A DNA stretch of 64,000 nt from Diphasiastrum complanatum (taxonomy: Eukaryota; Streptophyta; Lycopodiopsida; Lycopodiales; Lycopodiaceae): the NCBI GenBank assembly GCA_029204225.1, contig CM055113.1:16557745-16621744 (forward strand). The letters are read 5' to 3'. Shown piece by piece: positions 34,871 through 46,285 of this stretch. Under the pieces are notes generated by a model. It searched no databases. It was not told where the DNA came from and saw nothing but the letters and a program-made list of their open reading frames with translations. The translations under genes and the position numbers were made by a program. Each line of letters begins with the position of its first letter. Positions within the stretch are counted from its first letter, which is position 1.

Positions 34871-37403
34871 AATATACTATTAATTCCAAGTAGACTCTTT
34901 TGTACTTCAATATATGGTCTAGTCCCAAATAATACTTCCATTTATTGCTCGATTTTTGCAATATGTTCACTTACATTAAATTTTGTCCAAGTTTGAAGAC
35001 CAATGTGGAATAGGCTTTACAACACTTTCATAGAATCTCAATGAATTGAAGAAAAACATGAATCATTAAGAGTATCAACTAAATGAAAATCTTTTAGATG
35101 ACACTATTCTCAAATACATTCTCTATGTAAAAGTGTAAGAAATTCTATATTAAATGTCACAAATATTCTATCATGTTATCTTCCCGAATCCCATGTTTTC
35201 CAAAGTCACATGTTCTTTCAAAAGGTCAATATAATGTTGATGAAGTCAACATTCATGTATGTCTGTTCTTTATTTTCTCTTTATTTATCATCTAAATGCT
35301 TTGATGTATGTATGCATTGCTTCTGAGCATATAGCCTTTTCCATGAGAGCACATTCATATTTGAAGATCATTCCTCTAGTTTTGAAAGCTAAATCCCTTA
35401 CAGCTTTGAAGCTCAATAGTGATCGTTTAAAAAGCTCTTGCTTTGAGATTGAGTGGCTCATCTCTGGTATGGTCACAAGCTTATTGCTACAAGCAATCAT
35501 ATTCTAATCATAACCAAAATATGACTTCAAACCTCAAATAGCATCTTATGTCATTTGTCATCTGAAAGACCCGATATCCAATGGATAAAAAGAATTTGGA
35601 TTGGCCTTTAAGGTGAAGAAGAGGGGAACCAGATCTCCATTAAAAAGGCTTTAAGGATGCCACAAAAATACTTGAATGACATGGCCCAAAACATCTCCAT
35701 TTGTCAGCCTTCAAACACATTTCATTGCCACGTTCTATCATCTACCATTATATGCTCCCACTGTCATCAAGCCTCAAGATATTGCCAACCTGATGCTTAT
35801 GCTCACTGACTTGGAAGAAGCCATGACCATTGCATAATTACATTCCAAAATGTAGCAAACAAATATGTGGAAAAGGAGTGCACATTTGGTGAATGGAGCC
35901 ACACTTCAATCTTTTCAGCTCTAGTTAATTGAATCATAGCAACCAGAATGACTTGAAAAAGCTCCACAAAGCGAAATAAAAAAAAGCCCCAGAACTCGCT
36001 TACCTTCCTCCCTCCCTTATTTGTGAACAATTCCTCTTGCTGACTTTATTCACTTTTAACACTTTTTCAAACTGTTGGAAAAGTTTCAAACGTATTCTAT
36101 ATCCCAAAAATAAGGAACACATTTCACGAACTTGGCAAAATATATGGACAAGATAATGAATGGTCGACAAGAAGCTATACTTTATAGAGGTCTAAAGTGC
36201 TGATATGTACTCAAGCTTTGATCATCAAGCATCAAAACTTGCAGTAAATATAGTAAATACATAAGTGGTGCATTGATAAATTCATTTCCCAGAATGTGAA
36301 CAAACCAGTAGAGGTACTGATATGAATCACACATAAACTGACCATACAAATGGTAGATAAACTACAGCCAAAGAATAAGTAGTAAACTTAAAATTTCCAA
36401 AATTACTCCCTAAAACATCCTAAACACAGAATAAATTCATAAAAGTTGAAAATAATAGCAGTCCTACCTATAGTAGTATCATACAGTTATTGAAATTAAG
36501 CATATTCCTAAAGGAATAAAACTTCAATAATGAGCCAAAAGCATTCAACATCTTAACATGTTCTTTGACATGATCCCAATATAACACATGGCCAATTAAG
36601 AACCCTTAAAACTCATTGTACAAGCTTACAGAAGGCGTAAGGTTAGCAACAACAATGGTCAAGCTATTTAGCGTTCTAACAAATCTTGCAACTCGAAAGT
36701 TCCCTCAAATGCACCTTTAGGGAATTATTGACTGCCATGAACTACCAACAATGCTAAATTTGTATTGGTGCATCCAAACTTTGCACTCTATATGTCCATC
36801 TTTTAACCTCTAAATGGCATGTAAATGCAACAATGGAAGAGGCCCATGCTATCGCATCCCAATGGCAAGCTGTGAAATTTGCAGATTGCAGCAAAATTTC
36901 AATGATGTTCTGTATCTTCTCCCTTTGGCTTCTCCTTAGTTTGGCGCTCTCTTTCCTTGTTGATTGCATTTAAGCGAGAAAACTACAGACACATTTAAGC
37001 AATTCAATAACATGCAACAAACCATCTTCCATCAAACACATAAAACACATCTATAACATGTGAAACTTGGTTAAAACATATTAACAGTAAAATTTTCAAC
37101 AACATATAGTCTCTGTCCACAACTCATCCTCTTCACAAAAAGGTTTTGCGATTAGTTGACCAATCTTTGACAAAAACAAAACTTTCATGTTCTGACATAA
37201 GATATTTCATATTGAAATATCCTTTGACGTATTTGCATGCTTATGTCCCTGTAATGCTAAGATTAATTTTATGATGCTTTTTTATTCCTCTGAACCTTTT
37301 CCATTCAAGAAAAAAATTAGAACCACATATTGAAATATAGTATACACATCAGATCATTGTTTTTGAAAGCATTAGGCAGAAAATATTGGACGTGGAGTAG
37401 CTT
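34871..37403. other. No recognisable gene
   Basis: AT-rich sequence. A weak gag-like reading around 35,640-35,830 (DIANLMLMLTDLEEAMTIA) is too short to call. Otherwise I see nothing. Confidence 0.35.
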
Positions 37404-37545
37404 CACATATTCAAACACTTTCAAAGTAGACCATCTATACATCAACCAAGGTGATCATCTTGCAATATACAAAGTCTGTATATTGGAAGATCATCACCTT
37501 CGTTGATGTATAAATGGTCTATCTTTGAAAGTGTTTGAATATGTG
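37404..37545. repeat. Long near-perfect hairpin 1
   Basis: Arm 1 at 37,404-37,470 and arm 2 at 37,478-37,545 are complementary over 67-68 bases with four mismatches and one single-base bulge, and a 7-base loop (AAAGTCT). It could be a young microRNA-type or siRNA precursor, or a foldback/MITE-like element. No flanking target duplication was identified. Confidence 0.85.
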
Positions 37546-37618
37546 TAGTTCTAAGATGATGTTGATTACATTGGCTTGTATTACAAACCAATGTAATACA
37601 CATCCTCCTAGAACTAAC
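37545..37618. repeat. Hairpin 2, directly adjoining hairpin 1
   Basis: Left arm 37,545-37,580 and right arm 37,581-37,618 are complementary with about six mismatches and almost no loop (TTGTA/TTACAA at the tip). It starts where hairpin 1 ends, so both may be one foldback unit. Confidence 0.75.
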
Positions 37619-40170
37619 TTGCTACAAGGCCATGTAGGGGAATGAGGAATGTCACTTGAAACCCAAGAGTCTGCAATCAAATTGCCTGCTAAGAACACAC
37701 ACCCTTTAGGACTTTAGTCGTTCCTATATCATAAATATTGATGCAAAGTGATCGCATTCATGACAATGTTCAATGGAAACAAAGACATTCAAAAAGATGT
37801 GCATCATGCCATCTTAATAGTATATTCATTACGTCATCTTAACAATATTGCTAAAGCTTTAATAGCAGTGATATTTACTAACGATAACTTTTAAGTGACA
37901 TGATATAGGAATCATTCAATTTTGAATTGGAGGCATTTAATCCTCTATTCTGTATAGATAAAATTTGTGATTCTAAATCCCATGCTGTATGAATGTCAAA
38001 TCCTTGTGTATCTGTAAAGTCTTTCATATGTACTATGATGATGTAAAGGTCCCATTTCAATTACCACTTTCACATTTTCATTCTTCTTGTTCTTGTTCAT
38101 TTGTGAAAATGCTACAAACAATAATATGCTATCCCACAAAAAGAATAATGCATCAATAATATATATCCCATCTTGTCAAATGCAAATAAAAATCTTCCAA
38201 CTTAGTAACTAAGCAATCCAAATCTTCCACCTCATATGAGCCAACATCCCTCAGCACCATTTCTCATCATTAAACGTCGTCCATAACTCGCCTCGATGAC
38301 CTTGTGCACATCCAAGTTCCAACATACATGACAATAAACTGTACCTCCAAACCACCTCACACAAAGCTTGCCTCAATTGACCTTGCACATTATCTACACA
38401 ATAATCGTTTTTATCTGCATATTTTACAGGATGAGCATATATGCTGTACAAGGTAAAGCATGACAACTGCACCTGGGAAACTTTCATTAAAGGATGAAAT
38501 GACTTTCTTAGTCACCTCCTGTTCGTTGGCCTCATCACTTGAATCTCTGTGTACTATCATATTATAAGAGTATCCAGCAAATACAGGTTCTTATAAATGT
38601 TCATCATACACAAATGAGTAATTTCCAAGACTAAATTCCAAGACTAAACAAAATGTTGTCTTCAAATGAAAAGCTTGAGAAACTCCATTTCATATAGCTT
38701 GATTTGAAAGTTTCAAATATGCAATAAATAAAGCCCAAGAGAGTTTTCTTGCAAAAGCACTTGCGCTCTTTTCCATCATTTTTTCGAAATGGAGACTTAT
38801 CAGGAGTTTAGAAGCAATTGATTTGCATATAAGGACATCATAAGGTAACAAGGAATAGCAGTGGTTGCATCTTGTCCGAGAAACATGTTCATGGAAAAAG
38901 AAAGCGTCAACTACATTACAGTGCTTGTGCTTCAATCAGCTTCCAGCTTTACTGTATACTAATTTATCGAATGCACTAAGCAATTAAATTGCAACCACAA
39001 CTCTCATTGTTTCATCTCTCTTAAAGGAATAGTGCAAGTCAATCTTTTCAAGTAGATTAGGTAACTATGATGATCGGTTCAATCCGGCATGCATATTCAT
39101 GATGTGAGATGCATTTTGAGGTTCAGAGCGAAAGATCTCCCTCCCACGATTGTATTGTGGTAGAGAGTGAGCTCTCGATGCAAAAATTCTTGCATCAAAT
39201 ATCTCATACGAATGTACTGAGATGGATCTTTCTCACTTGACTCTGATACCTTTGCACTTCACTTTTGGACAATGTGGTGTGGGGTTTTTAGCATATCAAT
39301 GAACTTTCTTCATGTTGACTTGTGTTGCACAAATAATTGATCATTGTCTACTTGTCTATTTGGCTTGATTAGTTCTGCATGGACATGTCTCTGCCCTTAT
39401 TCTAATTTTAACTGGCTAAAGGCTTATGCATTGCATCTGCCTTTATTGGCCTTGCATGTCTCGATTTTGAGTGTTCAACTTGCATGCATCTATATTTGGG
39501 GGGGTTAGAAGGTCGCATCATCAATTATTGTGTTTCAAAATAAAAATTGTAATATTTTTCTTTCAAAATCTATGTTTGACTTGTTAAAAAATATCAGAAC
39601 CATGGCTTGCGATTGCCTTGGCTTTTGGTTTACTTTTAGTAGATTCTTCTTTCATAATGGAATCTTTGAGCTAAATCTAGTTTCGTCTTGCATGCATGAG
39701 GAATGTCACCTACTTTTGAAACCCTAATGGGATTTCCCGGATCACGTTCCAGAACGGAACGTGCAACATTGATATTATGAACATACTCAACCTCTAGACA
39801 GTCTATATTTTGTATTATTGTGCAATCAAGGTAGAGTTTGTATTATTCTCTCACCTAGAAGTTTGTTGTTTCTTCTATTCAAATACAAGCCCATGATCTT
39901 GGCAACAAAATATACAAGTTTATGGCACTCTGTCAATTACTAGCAATAACCTGAACTGATGTTTCAGCACTTCAATAAGGTTGGACCAAATGTTCTACTA
40001 GAAGTTAATTAGCCAAATAAACCCTAAAGTGGTTTTCTACAATCAATTATGATTTCTCTGGTTCGGAAATTGGTTGAACTATTACTCGCAATCAATACTC
40101 CTTGATTCTAGCCTATTTGTGTTCAGTCAAGTCGTGATTTCATAGTTGTTAGCTTCTTTGGTAGAGATTC
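37619..40170. other. No recognisable gene
   Basis: No protein motif. A near-PBS motif ACTCTGATACC near 39,238 (minus strand GGTATCAGAGT) stands without LTR or gag. A CACGTTCC/GGAACGTG inverted repeat lies at 39,743-39,763. Confidence 0.35.
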
Positions 40171-40323
40171 CCTGCTGCTAATTAAAGTCTACACTATCCC
40201 AATAGAGCTTATGAGCTAAAAAGACTACTTATGAGCTACGAAGCATGGCAGTTAGTTCGGAGTTATTGCCCTTTCAATTACGCCCTGCTGCAAATCAAAG
40301 TCTACACTATCCCAATAGAGCTT
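40171..40323. repeat. Local duplication of a 40-bp unit
   Basis: CCTGCTGC...AAAGTCTACACTATCCC with AATAGAGCTT occurs at 40,171-40,210 and again at 40,284-40,323, with two substitutions. It lies in the host flank of element K. Confidence 0.85.
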
Positions 40324-40354
40324 TCTCAAATCAGCTATTAAGCTCCCATGTACC

Positions 40355-40359
40355 ATCTC
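40355..40359. repeat. Target-site duplication of element K, left copy
   Basis: ATCTC directly before the left LTR. The identical ATCTC at 43,592-43,596 follows the right LTR. A 5-bp duplication is the expected size for Ty3/gypsy integration. Confidence 0.92.
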
Positions 40360-40838
40360 TGTCACAAGCAGTCTCTCCAAGCTCATGAATCCTAGAAGCC
40401 GGTGTGTAGAATCAACCTCCCAACCATAGGCACCCCCTCCTTGAGTCCTTCTACCTGCTATTCCCGTCAACTGGCACATGGCATCCACCTGTGGGTGATC
40501 AGTCCACTTGGCATGCCTAGCCCCTGTGACCTGTGAATACTGAGTGACTCATAGGGTACCAACCCCCGTGCCCCGCCAAAGACCTGTGACCCTCTTGGTC
40601 ACCCTGACTACTTGTCGGCTAGCATCTCGTCACTGACGGCTAGGGTCCCGACGGTCAAAACACACCGCATCTCTGACAACTTGTCAGGCGGCCACACCGG
40701 GTCACTGCTCGTGACGCACCGGTCCCAACTTGGGACAGATGTCCTCCTCGGTCACCGGCCCTTGCCAATACTTGGCCTCAAGCCCTTTGGTAACCGGCCG
40801 TGCCGAGGTCATGATAGAGTCGTAACTGGACTCTAACA
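40360..40838 (-). repeat. 3' LTR of chromovirus K, 479 bp
   Basis: Starts TGTCACAAGC and ends TCTAACA on the plus strand. By hand alignment it differs from the right LTR by about a dozen substitutions and two single-base indels (roughly 2.5%), most of them transitions. GC content is higher than in the surroundings. ORFs drawn across it are artefacts. Confidence 0.96.
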
Positions 40839-40853
40839 ATCCTTCCCTCCTCT
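40839..40853 (-). promoter_or_regulatory. Polypurine tract of element K
   Basis: Minus strand GAGGAGGGAAGGAT, directly before TGTTAGAGTCC of the LTR. Confidence 0.85.
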
Positions 40854-40895
40854 GGCAAGTCATCGGTCCTCGATGACAAACTCTGGGTAAGACTT

Positions 40896-41276
40896 CTACA
40901 ACGCCTGTCGCGTCTCCCAGGTAGCATCTGACAACGGATGCCCTTTCCAGGTTACTAGATACTCTTGAAGGAGACGATTCTGCAGTCGTCGCTCCCTTCG
41001 ATCTAGGATTTTGTCTGGCCCATAACCTGTGGTGTCTTTCTCCTTAAGAGACACTAGACCTTCCACCACGCTATCGACATCGTGCAAACATCTCTTCAGT
41101 TTGCTAACATGGAATACTGGATGCACCTTGCATCCTACAGGTAGCTGTAGCTTATAAGCTACTGGGCTCACCTTCTTAATAATCAACCATGGTCCACAAT
41201 ACCTAGGAGATAACTTGGCGCACTTTCCAATGCGTAGCACCTTCGACTTCGAAGGGACTAAAGTAAAGACACCCAA
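40896..41276 (-). pseudogene. Chromovirus K integrase tail with chromodomain
   Basis: Starts after a frame change with FTLVPSKSKVLRIGKCAKLS, then GPWLIIKKVSPVAYKLQLP, HPVFHVSKLKRCL (integrase C-terminal domain). The chromodomain follows: GPDKILDRRERRLQN, EYLVTWKGHPLSDATWE. The aromatic cage W and WE positions are present. The ORF closes 43 bp before the PPT. It would guide insertion to heterochromatin. A one-base indel near 41,270 separates it from the catalytic core ORF. Confidence 0.9.
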
Positions 41277-41309
41277 TCTCCATTCTCAAATTCCCGATAG
41301 GTACGGTTC

Positions 41310-42060
41310 TCACGAGCATAACTCTCTGCCTAGCTTCAGCTTTGACAAGTTATCTCGTGCCAACTCTAGCTTCTGCTGCATCTGAGCCAAAAACTCTACA
41401 GCACTAGGTACCCTATGCGGAATCCCTATGATTGCAGGACTCAGTGGCCTGAAACCATAATTGAGCTCAAATGGACTCCATCGAGTGGACGCATGTCTCT
41501 TATCATTGTACGCGAACTCCAATAGCGGTAAATGCTTTACCCAGTCTGTTTGCGTACTACTCACATATGCCCTAAGCATATCTTCCAAGAACTGATTTAC
41601 TCGCTCTGTCTGACCATCCGTCTGAGGATGCTCATAGCTACTCATCCGCAACTGTGTTCCTAGCTTGGCGAACACCTCAATCCAGAAATTTCCCGTAAAC
41701 TTGAGATCCCTGTCAGAAACTATGGACTTCAGAAGACCATGTAACCTGACAATATTCTGAATAAACAACTCAGCCACTTGCGGAGTTGTGACCTTCTTGG
41801 TCGTTGCGATAAAATGAGCCATCTTGGAAAACCTGTCTACCACTACCATAACGGAATTGAATCCATTCTGGGTCTTGGGTAGCCCAACAATAAAATCCAT
41901 AGAGATGCTTTCCCACCTTCCTGTAGGTATCTCAAGTGGATGTAGCAAGCCCGGAGGACTTACTCTCTCGGCCTTGTTCACCTGACAAGCCGTGCAACGC
42001 TGGACGTACTCTCTTACATCCCGCTGCAATCGTGGCTAGAAATAATGCCTTCTCAAAAGC
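41310..42060 (-). pseudogene. Chromovirus K integrase catalytic core
   Basis: Begins in the HHCC zinc-binding domain (IDKTSELLRRHYF-stop-PRLQRDVREYVQRC.AC). The catalytic triad lies in SMDFIVGLP (D), IVSDRDLKFTGNF (D) and HPQTDGQTERVNQ (E). Then LPLLEFAYND and FELNYGFRPLSP, a typical chromovirus integrase. One TAG lies in the zinc-finger part. Upstream RT, RNase H, protease and most of gag are missing because of an internal deletion near 42,090. Confidence 0.93.
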
Positions 42061-42072
42061 TCACTGGTCTTA

Positions 42073-42300
42073 TCAATAACAGGGTGCCCTGCGCAGGGAC
42101 TTACCACCAGCTACCATCATCGCCCGCATCTCTGCGACGGTCTTTTCCACACTATCCATGCGAGCTTGCACAAAAGGGGAAATACCAGCAGGCGAACGGG
42201 CAGGCACTGTAGGCAGATTATGGGCAGGACTAAGCACAGGGCTGGGTGGTGGTGATGGAAGAGCAACGGGTGGACTGAGCGGAATATCAACTCTTATCAT
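42073..42300 (-). pseudogene. Chromovirus K gag N-terminal stub
   Basis: Starts MIRVDIPLSPPVALPSPPPS, a proline-rich gag leader, then ARMDSVEKTVAEMRAMMVAG. It is fused near 42,090 to integrase-coding sequence (GHPVIDK). Gag would normally continue for several hundred codons. Confidence 0.7.
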
Positions 42301-43098
42301 CTTCCATTATAAAACAAAAACAGAGATAGCACGAAATCAAGCTAGAAATTGCATTTATTGAAACACAGTCAGGAAAAGGAAATGTTCAGCCTATTGACAA
42401 TTTAGTACTGAAAGAGAGGCAACTGGAAAGTAACAAAGCCAAGGACAGGTAGTACTTCCCTTGCGTCCCACGCTGGTACACAAGTCGGTAAAGAACTTAT
42501 TTTGGGCACCAAATCGGCTTGAAAGTCGAAAGAAACAGGAAAAAAGTGGGCTGTTTGACGTCAAATTTCTTCCAAACGGTAGAATCTTTTCACGAGCGGT
42601 CAATTGGCAGTAGGTCGCCCTCCTACTAGGCCCAATCTAAACCCTTAACAGCAAAAACCGGAGAAAAATCGGAGAAGTTACGCCCAATCCAAAAATTTGA
42701 CCTGTTTTTTGCTTGAAAACCGACTTTTTGGTGAAACATAGGCAAATCTGCTCCAAAACTGGCGTATGATGGCTCTATAGGATCACTATGGATGCTAGGA
42801 ACATGCTCCCAAAATCTGATCAGGATCTGAGAAGGTTCCAGAGAGTTATGAGCGAAAAACCTTCAGGAAAAATGCGCTGGCCCTCCAAAACTTTAAAATT
42901 TTCTGAAATCTCAGAATTTGCAGCGTGAATCCATGCTGATCTACAGCGACTGCCCACTAGAAATGATCTGAGACAGATCTCCCTCAAATCTGAGCACTAT
43001 AGACCAAGTTATGGTGAAAAACCAAGCTTTTTCTCACTTTCTCTCTCTAGAATGACGTCTTCTCTCTCTAGAACGAGCGTTTCTCTCTCTAGAACGAG
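42301..43098 (-). other. Untranslated leader of element K
   Basis: Between PBS and gag start on the minus strand. No coding motif. It includes a CTCTCTAGAACGA repeat in three copies at about 43,040-43,098. Confidence 0.7.
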
Positions 43099-43110
43099 GC
43101 TCTGATACCA
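43099..43110 (-). promoter_or_regulatory. Primer-binding site of element K (tRNA-Met type)
   Basis: Minus strand TGGTATCAGAGC, two bases from the LTR end. Confidence 0.93.
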
Positions 43111-43112
43111 AT

Positions 43113-43591
43113 TGTCACAAGCCAGTCTCTCCAAGCTCGTGAATCCTAGAAGCCGGTGTGTAGAATCAACCTCCCAACCATAGGCACCCCCTCCTTGAGT
43201 CCTTCTACCTGCTATTCCCGTCAACTGGCACATGGCATCCACCTGTGGGTGATCAGTCCACTTGGCATGCCTAGCCCCTGTGACTTGTGAATACTAAGTG
43301 ACTCATAGGGTACCACCCTCGTGCTCCGCCAAAGACCTGTGACCCTCTTGGGCACCCCGACTACTTGTCGGCTAGCATCTCGTCACTGACGGCTAGGGTC
43401 CCGACGGTCAAGACACACCGCATCTCTGACAACTTGTCAGGCGGCCACACCGGGTCACTGCTCGTGACGCACCGGTCCCAACTTGGGACAGATGTCCTCC
43501 TCAGTCACTGGCCCTTGCCAATACTTGGCCTCAGGCCCTTTGGTAACCGGCCGTGCCGAGGTCATGATAGAGTCGTAACTGGACTCTAACA
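43113..43591 (-). repeat. 5' LTR of chromovirus K, 479 bp
   Basis: Same length and ends as the left copy (TGTCAC...TAACA on the plus strand). See the left copy for divergence. Confidence 0.96.
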
Positions 43592-43596
43592 ATCTC
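43592..43596. repeat. Target-site duplication of element K, right copy
   Basis: ATCTC, identical to 40,355-40,359. Confidence 0.92.
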
Positions 43597-45290
43597 TACG
43601 TAAGAGCTCCAACTTGAATCTAGCTCATAATCAATGCCATGCCCAATAAATCTCCATATTGGGTGCAATAGTTGTGCAATCGCATGACCATGCTTGTGGA
43701 AGAAGTTCCTCCTCTTCTAACTCTCCCTCTGTACATCTTGCATTTTAAATGCCAAAAGGATTGCCACATAGACATCAAGAACATTATAAAGTCTAGACGT
43801 AAAGCAAAGCATTGCATATACAAGCTAGTAGCCATAAGATCATAGCAAATGCAAAAGAATTCAATCGATACAAAAACGACCTACCTCAGCTCATCCAAGA
43901 GAGGCTGTATGAACTCAATATGAGTTTGAGGGTGGAGGCTTCTCTATCCACCAATTGCAAGACATTGTAAATGGGCCTCAAGACTTCCACTAGCTCAACT
44001 GCGTGTCTCCAGAAATTCTTAAAAAACATATCACCCTGAAAGTGCACTTCAACTATCTCTCAATTGTGAGGGGCAAGGAGTTGCACTTGGAGATTGTGTC
44101 ATGGTGGTGTATTTTTAGGCGACGAATACCACAGCTACAGAGTTTGGCCACATGGTTTTGTCTCCAAATTCTCTATATTCTGCATGCAAGCAAAATTGGT
44201 CCATCTGGTCAATCATCCATACAAAGCGCCTAATTGTGAAGTAGGGGGTGCTATCATTCATATTGATCCAGGGGCTAAGACGCAACTTGATCCATTTTTG
44301 CTTGGTTGCAAACCTAGAGGCAAGCCTAAGGGCCCAAGCAAGGGCAAAGTGTTGGGACGTAGGAGCACATGCAAAGGCCTTGTCATAGGCACATATTGGA
44401 TATAGAGGCCGACGTGGTTTAGCTGGTGTTGCGAGGGGCACTGAGGGAGGCAAAGGACATTCACATTGCATTTCCTCTACAAAGAGCATGTGAACTTAAC
44501 TTAAGCTATCATTATTGCATCCACTTTTGTATTGGAATTGAGCCCTAGCTTTTTAAAATATTCAATTCATACTTTGGTTAATTTGGGGAGCCCCAAGCAG
44601 TGTTGATTTCATTGTAATATAAAAATTCAACAGTTTGTTATATCTTTGCTTGCTAGAGATATCAACTTTTTAACAATTTCAATTCAAGTATTGTAGACAG
44701 TTTAAAGTTGTGATTATTCTCCTAGGCACCCATTCTAAGCATCATATTTCATCTCCTAGACACCCCTTGAAATAGCAATACTACCAAAATGGGAGAAAAG
44801 TTTATATGTGATTTTCACTACATTCCTTAAAAATAAAAAATTAGAGCGTTCTAATGCACATGCTAAAACGCTCTTTCCAAATGCATTTAAAAAGACAACG
44901 TACCAAAACATTGTGCACCTATGATTCAAGTCAATGATGTAAAGAATAGGGGTTGATTAGAAAATCTCCTTTAGCTTTTCAAAGTATTATAGGTGCACAT
45001 GCACTTGCCAACAAACTTTTTGGCTTTTCTTTAAAACCTTAATTTAAAGAGCAACTATTCTCAAAAGGTTTATCACAAACTTTGAAATTTCATTAGTAAC
45101 TGGATAAGCCAAGAAAACTCTTTGTTCTCTCAAATCATGAGAAGCAAGCCACTCTCAAATGAATTTCTTGAAACCCAATTTTAATCAACCCTTAATGGTT
45201 GGACCTTTTCATAGCGTGTAGGCACAAACACAACTTACATTCCACCCGTGCCCTTTTGTTCATATGTTCCAACATGGGAAGGGCCCACTA
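43597..45290. other. No recognisable gene
   Basis: Presumably continues the pre-insertion flank of element K. Two short plus-strand frames between 44,003 and 44,405 have no family match I can see. Confidence 0.35.
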
Positions 45291-45293
45291 CAA

Positions 45294-45524
45294 TGTGTGA
45301 AACTAATTGGGCCGATTGATGGAATGTCATTGATCTAATACTAATAATAGCTCGAGCTTGGAGGGGCGAAGACCATTAACTAATTAACCTTGTATGTTGA
45401 GGGTGGTGTATTATTATTTAATTAAGCGCCCATGACGCAAGTACATGAATTGTTTACAATACAATACAACACAGCAGGCTAAAGGGGTTTGAGATAGAGC
45501 AAAATAGACATTAGTCTTCTAACA
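45294..45524 (-). repeat. Partial 3' LTR of a copia relic (copia J)
   Basis: Minus strand begins TGTTAGAAGACTAATGTC at 45,524, right after a purine tract AAGGGGTGG (45,525-45,533). The left end near 45,294 (TGTGTGAAAC) is a guess. Confidence 0.5.
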
Positions 45525-45599
45525 CCACCCCTTAATATTGTAACACCTAACATAATTCTAAACTCACAAATTTGCCCCTAATTAATCCTTTGGTAAAAA

Positions 45600-45885
45600 T
45601 TCCTAAAACTTGATCGTCATTGTTGAGTACTAAAGATCTATTTCTCCACTATGCACCCTTTCTCTTAAGAAATGTTGGTCGACTTCAACAATTTCTACTC
45701 AAGCATGGTTCACCAGGTTCTTGGCCAACTGCATACAGCTTTGGTTGTCATAATCTAATATTGTAGCTATTACTTGCTTTAGCTGAACATCTTCTAACAA
45801 TCTTCTTAACTAGATGGTTTCACATGCTGCTTTACTTGTTGCCATGTATTCAACGTCAATATAAGATAATGCCACTACAGGTTGC
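45600..45885 (-). pseudogene. Copia J RNase H relic
   Basis: Minus strand reads VALSYIDVEYMATSKAACETI-stop-LRRLLEDVQLKQ, DYDNQSCMQLAKNLVNHA, VEVDQHFLRERVHSGEI. This is the C-terminal half of copia RNase H with several stops. The LTR start follows at the expected distance. Confidence 0.8.
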
Positions 45886-46237
45886 AAGAAATAGCATCAA
45901 ACCCCTAATTAGTAATGCAGTTATGGTCAATGTTCTGAATTCTTTTCTCTTCACCTTCAGCAACAACGTTATGCAGAAAAACCATGACATGACAACGCCT
46001 GAACTCAATCTAAACATAAGAAATGCTGCTGCTGGGAGCGGGGTGTAGACCTCTTACTCACCTCTTTCCGATGGTGAAGGCACTCGAAATAGTCATCGCG
46101 CAAAAGTGCGCATTCTGCAGGCATTGTGCAGCGAGATATACACTCGCTGAAATCCATCCACACGTCGAAACAGCGGCCTTTGCCACCATGCAGCCCGAAA
46201 CCCGACGCCATCGCCCCTACCTCGCTGCCCTAGCACA

Positions 46238-46240
<3 letters not shown>
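45886..46240. other. No gene recognised
   Basis: Short frames only. Confidence 0.3.

Positions 46241-46283
<43 letters not shown>
46241..46283. repeat. (CT)n microsatellite, about 43 bp
   Basis: A perfect CT run. Confidence 0.97.

Positions 46284-46285
<2 letters not shown>

Noticed and set aside
35521-36060. Gypsy gag fragment
   Set aside because: Only a vague helical phrase (DLEEAMTIA) matches; too weak.
39238-39250. Primer-binding site (GGTATCAGAGT on the minus strand)
   Set aside because: No LTR end or gag on either side; could be chance.
40252-40836. Pair of near-identical ORFs at 40.25-40.84 and 43.0-43.59 kb as a duplicated gene
   Set aside because: They lie in the two LTRs of chromovirus K; the similarity is LTR identity.
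44003-44489. Overlapping ORFs on both strands as a host gene
   Set aside because: No motif, no start or splice context, and both strands are equally open.
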